From Streptomyces sp. NBC_01233 (GTDB lineage Bacteria; Actinomycetota; Actinomycetes; Streptomycetales; Streptomycetaceae), in assembly GCF_035989305.1 (NCBI RefSeq), contig NZ_CP108514.1:7172501-7236500 (forward strand): a stretch of 64,000 nt of DNA, written 5' to 3'. The first letter of the stretch is position 1. Each line of letters opens with the position of its first letter. A program made the translations under genes and the position numbers. This document shows positions 34,537 to 43,593 of this stretch, one piece after another. A model generated the notes under the pieces. That model made no database searches. It had not been told where the DNA came from and was given only the letters and a program-made list of their open reading frames with translations.

Positions 34537-35250
34537 TCACGCGGGCACCGCCGACCAGCTCACCGCCGACACCGACGGGTCGAGCGAGAGGTTGCTCACC
34601 GCCTCCTCCAGCATCCGGTCGTCCCGCCGGCCCTCGGCGGTCAGCAGGGCGGAGACGGTCACCCTGCCCGCCTGAGGGGCGTCCTGGCTGCGGATCTCCC
34701 GCAGCGTGTAGCCCGGCCGGCCCAGCGCGTCGACCAGCCTGTGGCGGATGTGGGCCTCTTCCGCCTCCAGGCACACCGCCTCGAAGTGGTAGTCGGTGGC
34801 CACCTCGGCCCCGCCGCGCGGTTCGCGGTCCAGGCGCCGGCCCAGTGGGCGCAGCAGGAGGTTCGCTCCCACCACGCCCACCGTGCCGAAGGCGGCCAGG
34901 ACGAACATCCCGGTCCCGGCCAGGCAGCCCACGGCCGCCGAACACCACAGGGTGGCGGCCGTGTTCAGGCCCCGTACGCTCAGGCCGTCGCGCATGATCA
35001 CGCCGGCGCCCAGGAAGCCGATCCCGGAGACGACCTGGGCGGCCACCCGTGAGCCGTCGTACTGGACCTCGCAGACCTCGCCGATGAACCCGTACTGCGA
35101 GAGCAGGACGAACAGCGCGGCACCGCCCGCCACCAGGGCGTTGGTCCGCAGGCCCGCCATCCGGGCCCGCCACTGCCGTTCCAGCCCGATCGCGGCCCCG
35201 AAGCCGAGCGCCGCGGCGAGATGCCCGGCCATGATCCACTCGCTGGGCAT
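34537..35250 (-). CDS. mgtC: MgtC/SapB family membrane protein
   Basis: A 237-residue protein with about five hydrophobic segments and MgtC signatures GAAIGLERQWRARMAGLRTNALVAGGAALF, GIGFLGAGVIMRDGLSVRGLNTAATLWCSAAVGCLAG. The C-terminal cytoplasmic ACT-like domain follows (TDYHFEAVCLEAEEAHIRHRLVDAL). In enterobacteria MgtC helps survival in low Mg2+ by inhibiting the F1Fo ATPase. It begins 15 bases after the mgtA stop, so the two form an operon as in Salmonella (order reversed). Confidence 0.88.
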   Translation of the reverse strand: MPSEWIMAGHLAAALGFGAAIGLERQWRARMAGLRTNALVAGGAALFVLLSQYGFIGEVCEVQYDGSRVAAQVVSGIGFLGAGVIMRDGLSVRGLNTAATLWCSAAVGCLAGTGMFVLAAFGTVGVVGANLLLRPLGRRLDREPRGGAEVATDYHFEAVCLEAEEAHIRHRLVDALGRPGYTLREIRSQDAPQAGRVTVSALLTAEGRRDDRMLEEAVSNLSLDPSVSAVSWSAVPA

Positions 35251-35265
35251 CGGCTTGTCCTCCTC

Positions 35266-37992
35266 TCAGAGCCAGGTGTCGAACTTGCGGATGTACCAGG
35301 TCTTCACGAGCTGGGTGAGCGTGCAGTACGCGAGCAGCACACCGATCAGCCACGGGAAGTAGCTCGCCGGCAGGGCCACGAAGCCGAGCGTGGGAGCCAG
35401 CGGGGAGAAGGGCAGCCAGAGCCCGGCCAGCACCGCGAGGACGGTCGTCACCATCACCGGCCAGGAGGCGCGGGACTGGATGAAGGGGATCTTCCGGGTA
35501 CGGATCATGTGGACGATCAGGGTCTGCGAGAGCAGGCCCTCGATGAACCAGCCGGACTGGAAGAGGGACTGGCTCGCCTCGCTGTCGGCCCCGAAGACGT
35601 GCCACATGATCAGGAACATCGAGATGTCGAAGACCGAGCTGACCGGGCCGATGGTGACCATGAAGCGGCCGATGCCCTTCGCGTCCCAGTTCCGGGGCTT
35701 GCGCAGGTACTCCTCGTCCATCCGGTCCCACGGCGTCGCCAGCTGCGAGATGTCGTAGACCAGGTTCTGGACCAGCAGCATGATCGCGAGCATCGGCTGG
35801 AAGGGGATGAACGCACTGGCCACCAGCACCGAGAAGACATTGCCGAAGTTCGACGACGCCGTCATCTTGATGTACTTGATCGTGTTGCCGAAGGTGGTCC
35901 GGCCCTGGACGACGCCCTGCTCCAGGACGGTCAGGTCCTTCTCCAGCAGGATGATGTCCGCCGACTCCTTGGCGATGTCGACGGCGGTGTCCACGGAGAT
36001 GCCGACGTCGGCGTCGCGCAGTGCGGCCGCGTCGTTGATGCCGTCGCCGAGGAAGCCGACCGCGTGGCCGTCGGCCTGCAGGGCCCGGACGATGCGGGCC
36101 TTCTGGACCGGGTTGACCTTGGCGAAGACCGTCGTACGGGCGGCCAGTGCGCGCAGTTCCGCCTCGTCGAGGCCGTCGATCTCGCTGCCGAGCACCACGT
36201 GCCCGACCTCGATGCCGACGTCGGCGCAGACCCGGGAGGCCACGAGGTCGTTGTCGCCGGTGATCACCTTGACGGCGACGCCCTTGTCCGCCAGGCCCTG
36301 CAGGGCGCGTCCGGCGTCGGCCTTCGGCGGGTCGAGGAAGGCGAGGAAGCCGACCAGGGTCAGCCGGTCCTCGTCGGCGACCGTGTAGGTGTCGCGCGGA
36401 GCGTCGACGGTGCGGGTGGCGACGGCGAGGACCCGCAGGCCCCGGCGGTTGTTGTCCTCCGCGATCCGGGTGACGTGCCACCGCAGCTGCTCGGTCAGCT
36501 CGACGGGCACGCCGCGGTCGGTCATGTGCGTGCAGAGGTCCAGGACCTCCTCGACGGCACCCTTGGTGATCATGACGTGCTCGGTGCGGCCGGGGTCGCC
36601 CACCATGCTGTTCCGGTTGAGGATCACGGACATCCGGCGCCGGGCGAAGTCGAAGGGGATCTCGTCGACCATCGAGAACCGTGCGTCGACGACAACCTCC
36701 TCGGCCTCGTTGACGCGGTCGATGACCGCCTGGTCCATGAGGTTGCGCAGACCGGTCTGGAAGTGCGCGTTGAGGTAGCCGTACTCCAGGACCTCGTTGT
36801 CCTCGTTGCCGTGCACGTCCAGGTAGCGGTCCAGGACGATCCGGTCCTCGGTGAGGGTGCCGGTCTTGTCCGTGCAGAGCACGTCCATCGCGCCCAGGTT
36901 CTGGATCGCGTTGAGCCGCTTGACGACCACCTTGCGCTTGGACATGGCGACCGCGCCGCGCGCCAGGTTGGCGGAGACGACCATCGGCAGCATCTCGGGG
37001 GTCAGGCCGACGGCGACGGCGATGCCGAAGAGGAAGGCCTCGTCCCAGTCGCCCTTGGTGAACCCGTTGATCATGAAGACGACCGGGACCATGACCAGCA
37101 TGAAGCGGATCAGCAGGAAGCTGACCTTGCGCACGCCGGTGTCGAAGTTGGTCTGCGGGCGCTCGCCGACGAGCGAGCCGGCCATCGAGCCGAAGTAGGT
37201 GTCGGCGCCGGTGGCGACGACGACCCCGGTGGCGGTGCCGGAGGTGACCGAGGTCCCCATCAGCACCAGGTTGTCGGCCTCGACCGGGTCGGTGGTCGTC
37301 TGCTGGCCGAGGTCCTCGCCGCGGGTGCCGGTGTCGGCCTTGGCGACCGGCAGGGACTCGCCGGAGAGGGCGGCCTGGCTGACCATCAGGTCCTTGGCGC
37401 TGATGAGCCGCAGGTCGGCCGGGACCAGGTCGCCGGCGGCCAGCTTGACCACATCGCCCGGGACCACCCGGTCCATGGGCACCTCGAAGGTGGTGGGCCC
37501 GGAGCCGCTGCCGGCCCGGCGCTGCACCGCGCAGGTGGTGGTGACGAGCTTCTTCAGCGCGTCGGCGGCGCGGCCCGAACGGAACTCCTGCCAGAAGCGC
37601 AGCAGCCCGCTGATCCCCACCATCACGGAGAGGATGACGACGCCCTCGTCCGCGGGGTCCTGCCAGAACATGACCGCGGCCAGGAAGACCAGGACGGCGA
37701 TGAAGGGGTTCCAGAAGGCCTTCGCCAGTTGGAGGAACCAGCGCGGGGCGCGCTCGTGGGCGACGACGTTGGGGCCATGGCGCTCCAGGCGCAGCGCGGC
37801 CTCGGCGTGGGTGAGGCCGTTGGCGGAGGCGTCCACGGACTGCAGTACGCCGACGGCCGGCCGGGCGCTGGTCTCGGCGAGGCGCTCGCCGACGAGCCGG
37901 GTACGGGACTCCAGCTCGGCGGCCTTGCGCTCGCGGCGGGACCGGCCCGGCGGCGCGAGCTTGGTCGGGGTACGGGGGGTGAGCATGGTCAT
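35266..37992 (-). CDS. mgtA: Magnesium-translocating P-type ATPase
   Basis: A 908-residue P3-type ATPase importing Mg2+. The phosphorylation motif CTDKTGTLTED has Asp375. LSGESLPVAKAD is the dephosphorylation TGES region, and GDGINDAAALRDADVGIS is the hinge motif. The N-terminal cation-ATPase domain and ten membrane helices fit MgtA/MgtB. ATG at 37992 has GGGAGG eight bases upstream. A roughly 330-base leader with a tiny ORF precedes it. Expression in low Mg2+ is expected from the family. Confidence 0.93.
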   Translation of the reverse strand: MTMLTPRTPTKLAPPGRSRRERKAAELESRTRLVGERLAETSARPAVGVLQSVDASANGLTHAEAALRLERHGPNVVAHERAPRWFLQLAKAFWNPFIAVLVFLAAVMFWQDPADEGVVILSVMVGISGLLRFWQEFRSGRAADALKKLVTTTCAVQRRAGSGSGPTTFEVPMDRVVPGDVVKLAAGDLVPADLRLISAKDLMVSQAALSGESLPVAKADTGTRGEDLGQQTTTDPVEADNLVLMGTSVTSGTATGVVVATGADTYFGSMAGSLVGERPQTNFDTGVRKVSFLLIRFMLVMVPVVFMINGFTKGDWDEAFLFGIAVAVGLTPEMLPMVVSANLARGAVAMSKRKVVVKRLNAIQNLGAMDVLCTDKTGTLTEDRIVLDRYLDVHGNEDNEVLEYGYLNAHFQTGLRNLMDQAVIDRVNEAEEVVVDARFSMVDEIPFDFARRRMSVILNRNSMVGDPGRTEHVMITKGAVEEVLDLCTHMTDRGVPVELTEQLRWHVTRIAEDNNRRGLRVLAVATRTVDAPRDTYTVADEDRLTLVGFLAFLDPPKADAGRALQGLADKGVAVKVITGDNDLVASRVCADVGIEVGHVVLGSEIDGLDEAELRALAARTTVFAKVNPVQKARIVRALQADGHAVGFLGDGINDAAALRDADVGISVDTAVDIAKESADIILLEKDLTVLEQGVVQGRTTFGNTIKYIKMTASSNFGNVFSVLVASAFIPFQPMLAIMLLVQNLVYDISQLATPWDRMDEEYLRKPRNWDAKGIGRFMVTIGPVSSVFDISMFLIMWHVFGADSEASQSLFQSGWFIEGLLSQTLIVHMIRTRKIPFIQSRASWPVMVTTVLAVLAGLWLPFSPLAPTLGFVALPASYFPWLIGVLLAYCTLTQLVKTWYIRKFDTWL

Positions 37993-38282
37993 GACGAATA
38001 CCTCCCTCCACGGTGTCCGGGCAGCACGGAGCCGCGCGGTCACGTGGAGTGATCGCGGGTCGGCGCGGAGCGGCCGGGAGGGCCGCGGGACACGCCGGCG
38101 GGCATGGTGGGAGTGGCCCCGGGGCACGCCTCGGCGACGGCCGGGGGAAGGAACCCGGGGGCGTGACCGGCGGAGCTGCCGGGACGCGCGGAAGGAAGAG
38201 AATGGAAAGAAACGCGGCAACGCACGGGACAGCGGTGAACCGCGGCCGTGCGCACTCGGGTAGGCGTCAGCTGATCAACAGG
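37993..38282 (-). promoter_or_regulatory. Long untranslated leader of mgtA
   Basis: A GC-rich stretch between the candidate leader peptide and mgtA. It contains a 71-codon frame (38040-38255) without a protein-like signature. I could not recognise an M-box or other known riboswitch by eye, but the length and mgtA context make a regulatory leader plausible. Confidence 0.3.
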
Positions 38283-38324
38283 TCAGCCGATGAGAGCGCG
38301 GCAAGGACTTCGATCGGGACTCAT
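38283..38324 (-). CDS. Candidate leader peptide of mgtA
   Basis: A 13-codon ORF, MSPDRSPCRALIG then TGA, with an excellent ribosome site (GAGGAGG, about 8 bases before the ATG at 38324). A longer start at 38354 gives 23 codons. It is in the leader about 290 bases before mgtA, with two Pro and one Cys codon. Salmonella mgtA has a Pro-rich leader peptide MgtL that senses Mg2+; similarity of role is inference. Confidence 0.4.
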   Translation of the reverse strand: MSPDRSPCRALIG

Positions 38325-38481
38325 CCCGAACACCTCCTCGCGTAGCGCTGTCATGACAGGCGCCCGATCCGGCCGGGAAAGGCCGCAGAGGACCGGCGCC
38401 TCAGCGACCGTAGCACGATCTAGGGGGCCGGTTCTCTCCCCCTTTCGGTCAGTACTGGCCGTTTCGTGCCGTGTCAGCCTC

Positions 38482-38510
38482 TTGACGTGTGGATGCGCAA
38501 AGGCTCGACT
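38482..38510 (+). promoter_or_regulatory. Candidate promoter of the ROK regulator
   Basis: TTGACG (38482-38487), 17 bases, TCGACT (38505-38510), about 110 bases upstream of the GTG start. Confidence 0.4.
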
Positions 38511-38619
38511 TAAGGTTCACAAGTTGGAGAGACGCCGGGGTCTCGAAGCGCGAAACCGCGACGTGTCCCGGCCGGGGGGCGACGGCTTGCCGTCGCTTAT
38601 GGGCAGGAGTGGATGAGTC

Positions 38620-39834
38620 GTGCAGACTCCCGGATCGCAGTCCTCGCTGCATCGCGCGAATCTCGAACGGGTCGTGCGGGCGGTGCGGCTCGCGGGATCG
38701 CTGACCCAGGCGGAGATCGCCCGCACCACCGGACTGTCGGCGGCCACGGTCTCCAACATCGTCCGAGAACTGAAGGAGGGCGGGACCGTCGAGGTCACCG
38801 ACACCTCGGCCGGCGGACGGCGCGCACGCAGCGTCTCGCTCAGCGGTGACGCGGGCATCGTCATCGGCGTCGACTTCGGCCACACCCACCTGCGGGTGGC
38901 GGTGGGGAACCTGGCGCACCAGGTGCTGGCCGAGGAGTCCGAGCCGCTGGACGTCGACGCGTCCTGGGCGGACGGCTTCAACCGGGCGGAAGCCCTGGTC
39001 GGGCGGCTGATCGCGGACATCGGGGTGGGGCTGGAGAAGGTCATCGGCGTCGGCCTGGGCGTGCCAGGCCCGATCGACGTGGAGTCCGGGACCCTGGGCT
39101 CGACCGCGATCCTGCCGGGATGGGCGGGCATCAACCCGCGCCAGGAGCTCTCGCAGCGCCTCGGCGTTCCGGTGTACGTGGACAACGACGCGAACCTCGG
39201 AGCCCTCGGTGAACTCGTCTGGGGGAGTGGGCGGGGAGTAAAGGACCTGGCCTACATCAAGGTGGCCAGCGGCGTCGGCTCGGGCCTGGTCATCAACGGC
39301 CAGATCTACCGCGGACCGGGCGGCACGGCCGGGGAGATCGGGCACATCACGCTGGACGAATCGGGCCCGGTCTGCCGCTGCGGCAACCGAGGCTGCCTGG
39401 AGACCTTCACCGCCGCCCGGTACGTCCTGCCGCTGCTCCAGGGCACGCACGGGCCGGAGTTGACGATGGAGCGGGTGGTCGAGCTGGCCCGCGAGGGGGA
39501 CCCGGGCTGCCGCCGCGTGATCACGGACGTGGGCCGCCACATCGGCAGCGGCGTGGCCAGCCTGTGCAACCTCCTGAACCCCAGCCGGGTGGTTCTGGGC
39601 GGCTCGCTGGCGGAGGCCGGTGAACTCGTCCTCGCTCCCATCCGTGAATCAGTGGGGAGGTACGCGATCCCCAGTGCGGCCCGGCAGTTGTCGGTGGTGA
39701 CGGGGTCCCTCGGCGGGCGTGCCGAGGTCCTGGGCGCACTGGCGCTTGTACTCAGCGAAATGGGCGATTCAACACTTTTGTCAGACCATGGAAGTGGAGT
39801 GCGAGCTCCCGCCGTCTTGCCTTCAGGTAGATAA
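38620..39834 (+). CDS. rok7B7: ROK family transcriptional regulator
   Basis: A 404-residue regulator. The N-terminal winged helix is LAGSLTQAEIARTTGLSAATVSNIVRELKEGG. The ROK sugar-kinase-like domain has the ATP motif GVDFGHTHLRVAVG, and the Zn-binding GHITLDESGPVCRCGNRGCLE. By position between ngcEFG and xylFGH it is the counterpart of S. coelicolor Rok7B7 (SCO6008), which represses xylFGH and influences GlcNAc transport, antibiotics and carbon catabolite control. GTG at 38620. A candidate operator is found before xylF. Confidence 0.9.
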   Translation: MQTPGSQSSLHRANLERVVRAVRLAGSLTQAEIARTTGLSAATVSNIVRELKEGGTVEVTDTSAGGRRARSVSLSGDAGIVIGVDFGHTHLRVAVGNLAHQVLAEESEPLDVDASWADGFNRAEALVGRLIADIGVGLEKVIGVGLGVPGPIDVESGTLGSTAILPGWAGINPRQELSQRLGVPVYVDNDANLGALGELVWGSGRGVKDLAYIKVASGVGSGLVINGQIYRGPGGTAGEIGHITLDESGPVCRCGNRGCLETFTAARYVLPLLQGTHGPELTMERVVELAREGDPGCRRVITDVGRHIGSGVASLCNLLNPSRVVLGGSLAEAGELVLAPIRESVGRYAIPSAARQLSVVTGSLGGRAEVLGALALVLSEMGDSTLLSDHGSGVRAPAVLPSGR

Positions 39835-39872
39835 CGGATGGCACCGTTGTCATCTCGTTAAGGATTCACTCC

Positions 39873-39901
39873 TTGACGGCAAAACGCGGCCGGGGTTGAC
39901 T
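39873..39901 (+). promoter_or_regulatory. Candidate xylFGH promoter
   Basis: TTGACG (39873-39878), 17 bases, TTGACT (39896-39901). The predicted start is about 45 bases before the xylF ATG. Confidence 0.4.
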
Positions 39902-39913
39902 CACATCCACCTC

Positions 39914-39931
39914 GGCCGCAGTGCTGCGGCC
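39914..39931. promoter_or_regulatory. Palindrome in the xylF leader, possible ROK operator
   Basis: GGCCGCAG-TG-CTGCGGCC, a perfect 18-base palindrome just downstream of the predicted transcript start, a classical repressor position. Confidence 0.45.
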
Positions 39932-39951
39932 TCGTCAGGGAGGTTCAAGTA

Positions 39952-41067
39952 ATGAACACGCGTATGCGCAGAGCCGCCGTAGCTGTAGCCGCCGGTGCCA
40001 TGGCCGTTTCCCTCGCCGCTTGCGGCAGTGCGAAGGAGGCCGGCGACACGGCGAAGGAGTCCTCCGGCGCTGCCAAGGGCGACGCGATCAAGGTCGGTCT
40101 GCTCCTGCCGGAGAACCAGACCGCGCGTTACGAGAAGTTCGACAAGCCGCTGATCGAGAAGAAGGTCGCCGAGCTCACCGGCGGCAAGGGTCAGGTCGTC
40201 TACGCGAACGCCAAGCAGGACGCGACCACGCAGAACTCCCAGGTCGACACGATGATCACCAACAAGGTGGACGTCCTGATCGTCGACGCGGTGGACTCCA
40301 AGGCCATCGCGGGCTCGGTCAAGAAGGCGAAGGAGGCCGGTATCCCGGTCATCGCCTACGACCGTCTGGCCGAGGGCCCGATCGACGCCTACACCTCCTT
40401 CGACAACGAAGAGGTCGGCAAGGTCCAGGGCAAGGCGCTGCTGGAGGCGCTGGGCGACAAGGCCAAGGACGGCCAGATCGTCATGATGAACGGCTCGGTC
40501 ACCGACCCGAACGCCAAGCTCTTCAAGTCCGGTGCGCACTCCGTCCTCGACGGCAAGGTGAACGTCGGCAAGGAGTACGACACCGTCGAGTGGAAGCCGG
40601 AGAACGCCAACACCAACATGGCGGCCGCCCTCTCCGCGCTCGGCAAGGACAAGGTCATCGGCGTCTACTCCGCCAACGACGGCATGGCGGGCGGCATCAT
40701 CACCGCCCTCAAGGCGGCCGGCGTCTCCCCCCTGCCCCCGGTCACGGGCCAGGACGCCGAACTCGCCGGCGTGCAGCGCATCGTCGCGGGCGAGCAGTTC
40801 ATGAGCGTCTACAAGCCGTACGCCCCGGAGGCCGAGGCCGCCGCGAAGATGGCCGTCGCCCTCGCCAAGGGCGAGAAGCTCGACGGAGTCACCACCTCCA
40901 CGGTCGACAGCCCGACCACCAAGGGTGTCGCCTCCGTGCTGATCCCGGTCGTCTCCCTCACCAAGGGCAACATCAACGACACCGTCGTCAAGGACGGCGT
41001 CTACTCGGTCGCAGAGATCTGCACCGACAAGTACGCGGCCGCCTGCGCCGCCCTCGGCCTGAAGTAG
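39952..41067 (+). CDS. xylF: Sugar (xylose) ABC transporter substrate-binding lipoprotein
   Basis: A 371-residue periplasmic-binding-protein family I lipoprotein. Signal with lipobox LAACG (Cys at residue 24). The pattern IKVGLLLPENQTARYEKFDKPLIEKKV... VIAYDRLAEGPIDAYTSFDNEEVGKVQGKAL matches XylF. AGGGAGG precedes the ATG. The order F-G-H and adjacency to the ROK gene support D-xylose uptake. Confidence 0.9.
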   Translation: MNTRMRRAAVAVAAGAMAVSLAACGSAKEAGDTAKESSGAAKGDAIKVGLLLPENQTARYEKFDKPLIEKKVAELTGGKGQVVYANAKQDATTQNSQVDTMITNKVDVLIVDAVDSKAIAGSVKKAKEAGIPVIAYDRLAEGPIDAYTSFDNEEVGKVQGKALLEALGDKAKDGQIVMMNGSVTDPNAKLFKSGAHSVLDGKVNVGKEYDTVEWKPENANTNMAAALSALGKDKVIGVYSANDGMAGGIITALKAAGVSPLPPVTGQDAELAGVQRIVAGEQFMSVYKPYAPEAEAAAKMAVALAKGEKLDGVTTSTVDSPTTKGVASVLIPVVSLTKGNINDTVVKDGVYSVAEICTDKYAAACAALGLK

Positions 41068-41235
41068 CGGCCCCCGTCGCCTCCTCCCGAGGCGGCCCCC
41101 GTGCCTGACCGGCGCCCCGCCCTCCCATTCCCCGCCACCCGGCGGGGCGCCGGGCAGAAACGTTCCCCCATTCGCCCCGCTCCTGCTCTTTTGCACGACA
41201 TCCCCGCCGGTCAGGCGGCGAAGGAGATGGTTCAT

Positions 41236-42015
41236 GTGTCCGCTGCGCCCGTGCTGGCGTTGCGAGGGGTCTCGAAGCGGTTCGGCGCCGTTCAGGCCCT
41301 GACCGACGTAGAACTCGAGATCCATTCCGGCGAGGTGGTCGCCCTGGTCGGCGACAACGGCGCCGGCAAGTCCACGCTGGTCAAGACGATTGCCGGCGTG
41401 CACCCCATCGATGACGGAGTCATCGAGTGGGAGGGCCGTCCGGTCTCCATCACCAAGCCCCACGATGCGCAGAACCTGGGCATCGCGACGGTCTACCAGG
41501 ACCTGGCGCTGTGCGACAACATCGACGTCGTCGGCAACCTCTTCCTCGGCCGTGAGCTCAAGAGCTTCGGCATCCTCGACGAGGTGGAGATGGAGCGCCG
41601 CGCCCGCGAGCTCCTGACCACCCTGTCCATCCGGATCCCCAGTGTCCGGATCCCCATCGCCTCGCTCTCCGGCGGTCAGCGCCAGACCGTGGCGATCGCC
41701 CGTTCCATGCTGGGCGAGCCCCAGCTCGTCATCCTCGACGAGCCCACCGCCGCCCTCGGCGTCGAGCAGACCGCACAGGTCCTCGACCTGGTGGAACGCC
41801 TGCGCGAGCGCGGCCACGCCGTCATCCTCATCAGCCACAACATGGCCGATGTGAAGGCCGTCGCCGACAAGGTGGCGGTCCTGCGGCTGGGCCGCAACAA
41901 CGGTGTCTTCAACGTCGCCGACACCTCGCAGGAAGAGATCATCTCCGCCATCACCGGTGCCACGGACAACGCCGTGACCCGCCGGGCGGCCCGCACCTCG
42001 GAGGCCGGCAAGTGA
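41236..42015 (+). CDS. xylG: Sugar (xylose) ABC transporter ATPase, single-domain
   Basis: A 259-residue ATPase with Walker A GDNGAGKST, signature LSGGQRQTVAIARSM, Walker B LVILDEPTAALG and His switch LISHN. Only one ABC domain is present, while E. coli XylG has two in tandem (about 510 residues); this half-size form is usual in actinobacteria. GTG at 41236 has AAGGAG nine bases upstream and is preferred over ATG 41227. The stop overlaps xylH (GTGA). Confidence 0.9.
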   Translation: MSAAPVLALRGVSKRFGAVQALTDVELEIHSGEVVALVGDNGAGKSTLVKTIAGVHPIDDGVIEWEGRPVSITKPHDAQNLGIATVYQDLALCDNIDVVGNLFLGRELKSFGILDEVEMERRARELLTTLSIRIPSVRIPIASLSGGQRQTVAIARSMLGEPQLVILDEPTAALGVEQTAQVLDLVERLRERGHAVILISHNMADVKAVADKVAVLRLGRNNGVFNVADTSQEEIISAITGATDNAVTRRAARTSEAGK

Positions 42016-43331
42016 GCACCCAGAACCCTGCCACCGGTCCACTGGGCAAGGGCCCAGTCGACCAGCCGGAGCACATCGACCCGGTCAATCCCGCGGCCGC
42101 GCACGACGCGATCCCGGCCGTGGACCCCCGCCTGCTCGTCAGGGAGGAGGGCCTCGCCGGGTACGTGGGCGAGTTCAAGCGCAAGATGAAGGCCGGCGAC
42201 CTGGGTTCCCTCCCCGTCGTCATCGGCCTGATCGTGATCTGGTCCATCTTCCAGGGGTTGAACTCGAACTTCCTCTCCCCGGAGAACCTCACCAACATCG
42301 CGATCACGATGACCGGCACCGGCATGATCGCCATCGGCATCATCTTCGTGCTGCTGCTCGGCGAGATCGACCTCTCGGTCGGCTCGGTCAGCGGCGTCTC
42401 GGGTGCGATCGTCGCCGTCCTCGCCGTCACCCACGGTGTGAACGAATGGCTGGCGATCCTGGCGGCCATCGCCGGCGGCGCGCTGATCGGCTGCATCCAC
42501 GGCTTCTTCTTCGCCAGGCTCGGGGCCCCGGCCTTCGCCGTCACTCTGTCGGGCCTGCTCTTCTGGCTCGGCGCGATGCTGCAGATCCTCGGCAGCAACG
42601 GCACGATCAACATCGACTCCGACGGCGTGGTCGGTCAGCTGACCACGTACTTCTTCTCGGACGTGGCCGTCGCCTACGGGCTGGCCGCACTCGCGGTGGC
42701 CGGTTACTTCATCGCGGCCTTCCTCGACGCGCGGCGCCGCGAGGCGGCCGGGATGCCCACCCGGCCGCTCGCCGAGATCCTGCTGCGCACCGGCCTGCTC
42801 GCGGTGTTCGCCTTCGGCCCCGCCGTGCTGTTCAACCAGTACAAGGGCCTGCCGCTCGCGGTGGTGGTCTTCCTGCTGGCCCTGGTCGTCACGGACTTCC
42901 TGCTGCGCCGCACGACCTTCGGGCGAAACGTTTTCGCACTGGGTGGCAGCGTCGAGGCCTCCCGCCGCGCGGGCATCAACGTCACCCGGATCCGGATCAC
43001 GGTCTTCGCGATCTCCAGCACCTTCGCCGCCATCGGCGGTCTGTTCTGGGCCTCGAAGATCGCGGCCGCCAACCAGAGCGCCGGCGCCGGCGACCTGCTG
43101 ATGAACGTGATCGCGGCGGCCGTCATCGGCGGCACCAGCCTCTTCGGCGGCCGGGGCCGGACCTGGAACGCCCTCCTCGGCGTCATGGTCATCGTCTCGA
43201 TCCAGTACGGTCTGGCACTGGAAGGCATCGCGACGCCGATCCAGTACATGATCACCGGTGCGGTGCTGCTGACCACCGTGGTGATCGACTCGGTCTCGCG
43301 CAAGACCCAGAAGACGGCCGGACGCGCCTGA
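42012..43331 (+). CDS. xylH: Sugar (xylose) ABC transporter permease
   Basis: A 439-residue BPD_transp_2 permease with a long charged N-terminal tail (about 70 residues) and 10-12 membrane helices. The [23 protein letters not shown] segment and the EAA-like [21 protein letters not shown] are typical of RbsC/XylH. GTG at 42012 overlaps the xylG stop by 4 bases. Last gene of xylFGH, followed by a hairpin. Confidence 0.92.
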   Translation: MSTQNPATGPLGKGPVDQPEHIDPVNPAAAHDAIPAVDPRLLVREEGLAGYVGEFKRKMKAGDLGSLPVVIGLIVIWSIFQGLNSNFLSPENLTNIAITMTGTGMIAIGIIFVLLLGEIDLSVGSVSGVSGAIVAVLAVTHGVNEWLAILAAIAGGALIGCIHGFFFARLGAPAFAVTLSGLLFWLGAMLQILGSNGTINIDSDGVVGQLTTYFFSDVAVAYGLAALAVAGYFIAAFLDARRREAAGMPTRPLAEILLRTGLLAVFAFGPAVLFNQYKGLPLAVVVFLLALVVTDFLLRRTTFGRNVFALGGSVEASRRAGINVTRIRITVFAISSTFAAIGGLFWASKIAAANQSAGAGDLLMNVIAAAVIGGTSLFGGRGRTWNALLGVMVIVSIQYGLALEGIATPIQYMITGAVLLTTVVIDSVSRKTQKTAGRA

Positions 43332-43384
43332 CCGCGCGGCCGACTGCGCGCCGGAGCGGCATCCGGCGGTAAGAACGGTCACAG

Positions 43385-43415
43385 TGCCCGGCGCCACTTC
43401 ACGTGGCGCCGGGCA
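43385..43415 (+). terminator. Terminator of xylFGH
   Basis: Perfect 13-bp stem (43385-43397 with 43403-43415), 5-base loop, 53 bases after the stop. Confidence 0.85.
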
Positions 43416-43593
43416 TCCGTGCGTACATGTGCGGGTACTCCTGTGCGGGTATGCGCCCGTATGCGTTGTGTGGCCACGTAGTCGTGCGTACATGTATGAC
43501 AAAGGTGTGACTCCGCCGGGACGGCCCGATGACCGTGCCGCGCAGCGGAACATTAGACTCGACAGACCAGCAAGCAACTGCAAGGAGGCACGG

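Noticed and set aside
38040..38255. 71-codon minus frame in the mgtA leader
   Set aside because: Composition is Pro/Arg/Ser-rich with no ribosome site; kept only as untranslated leader.
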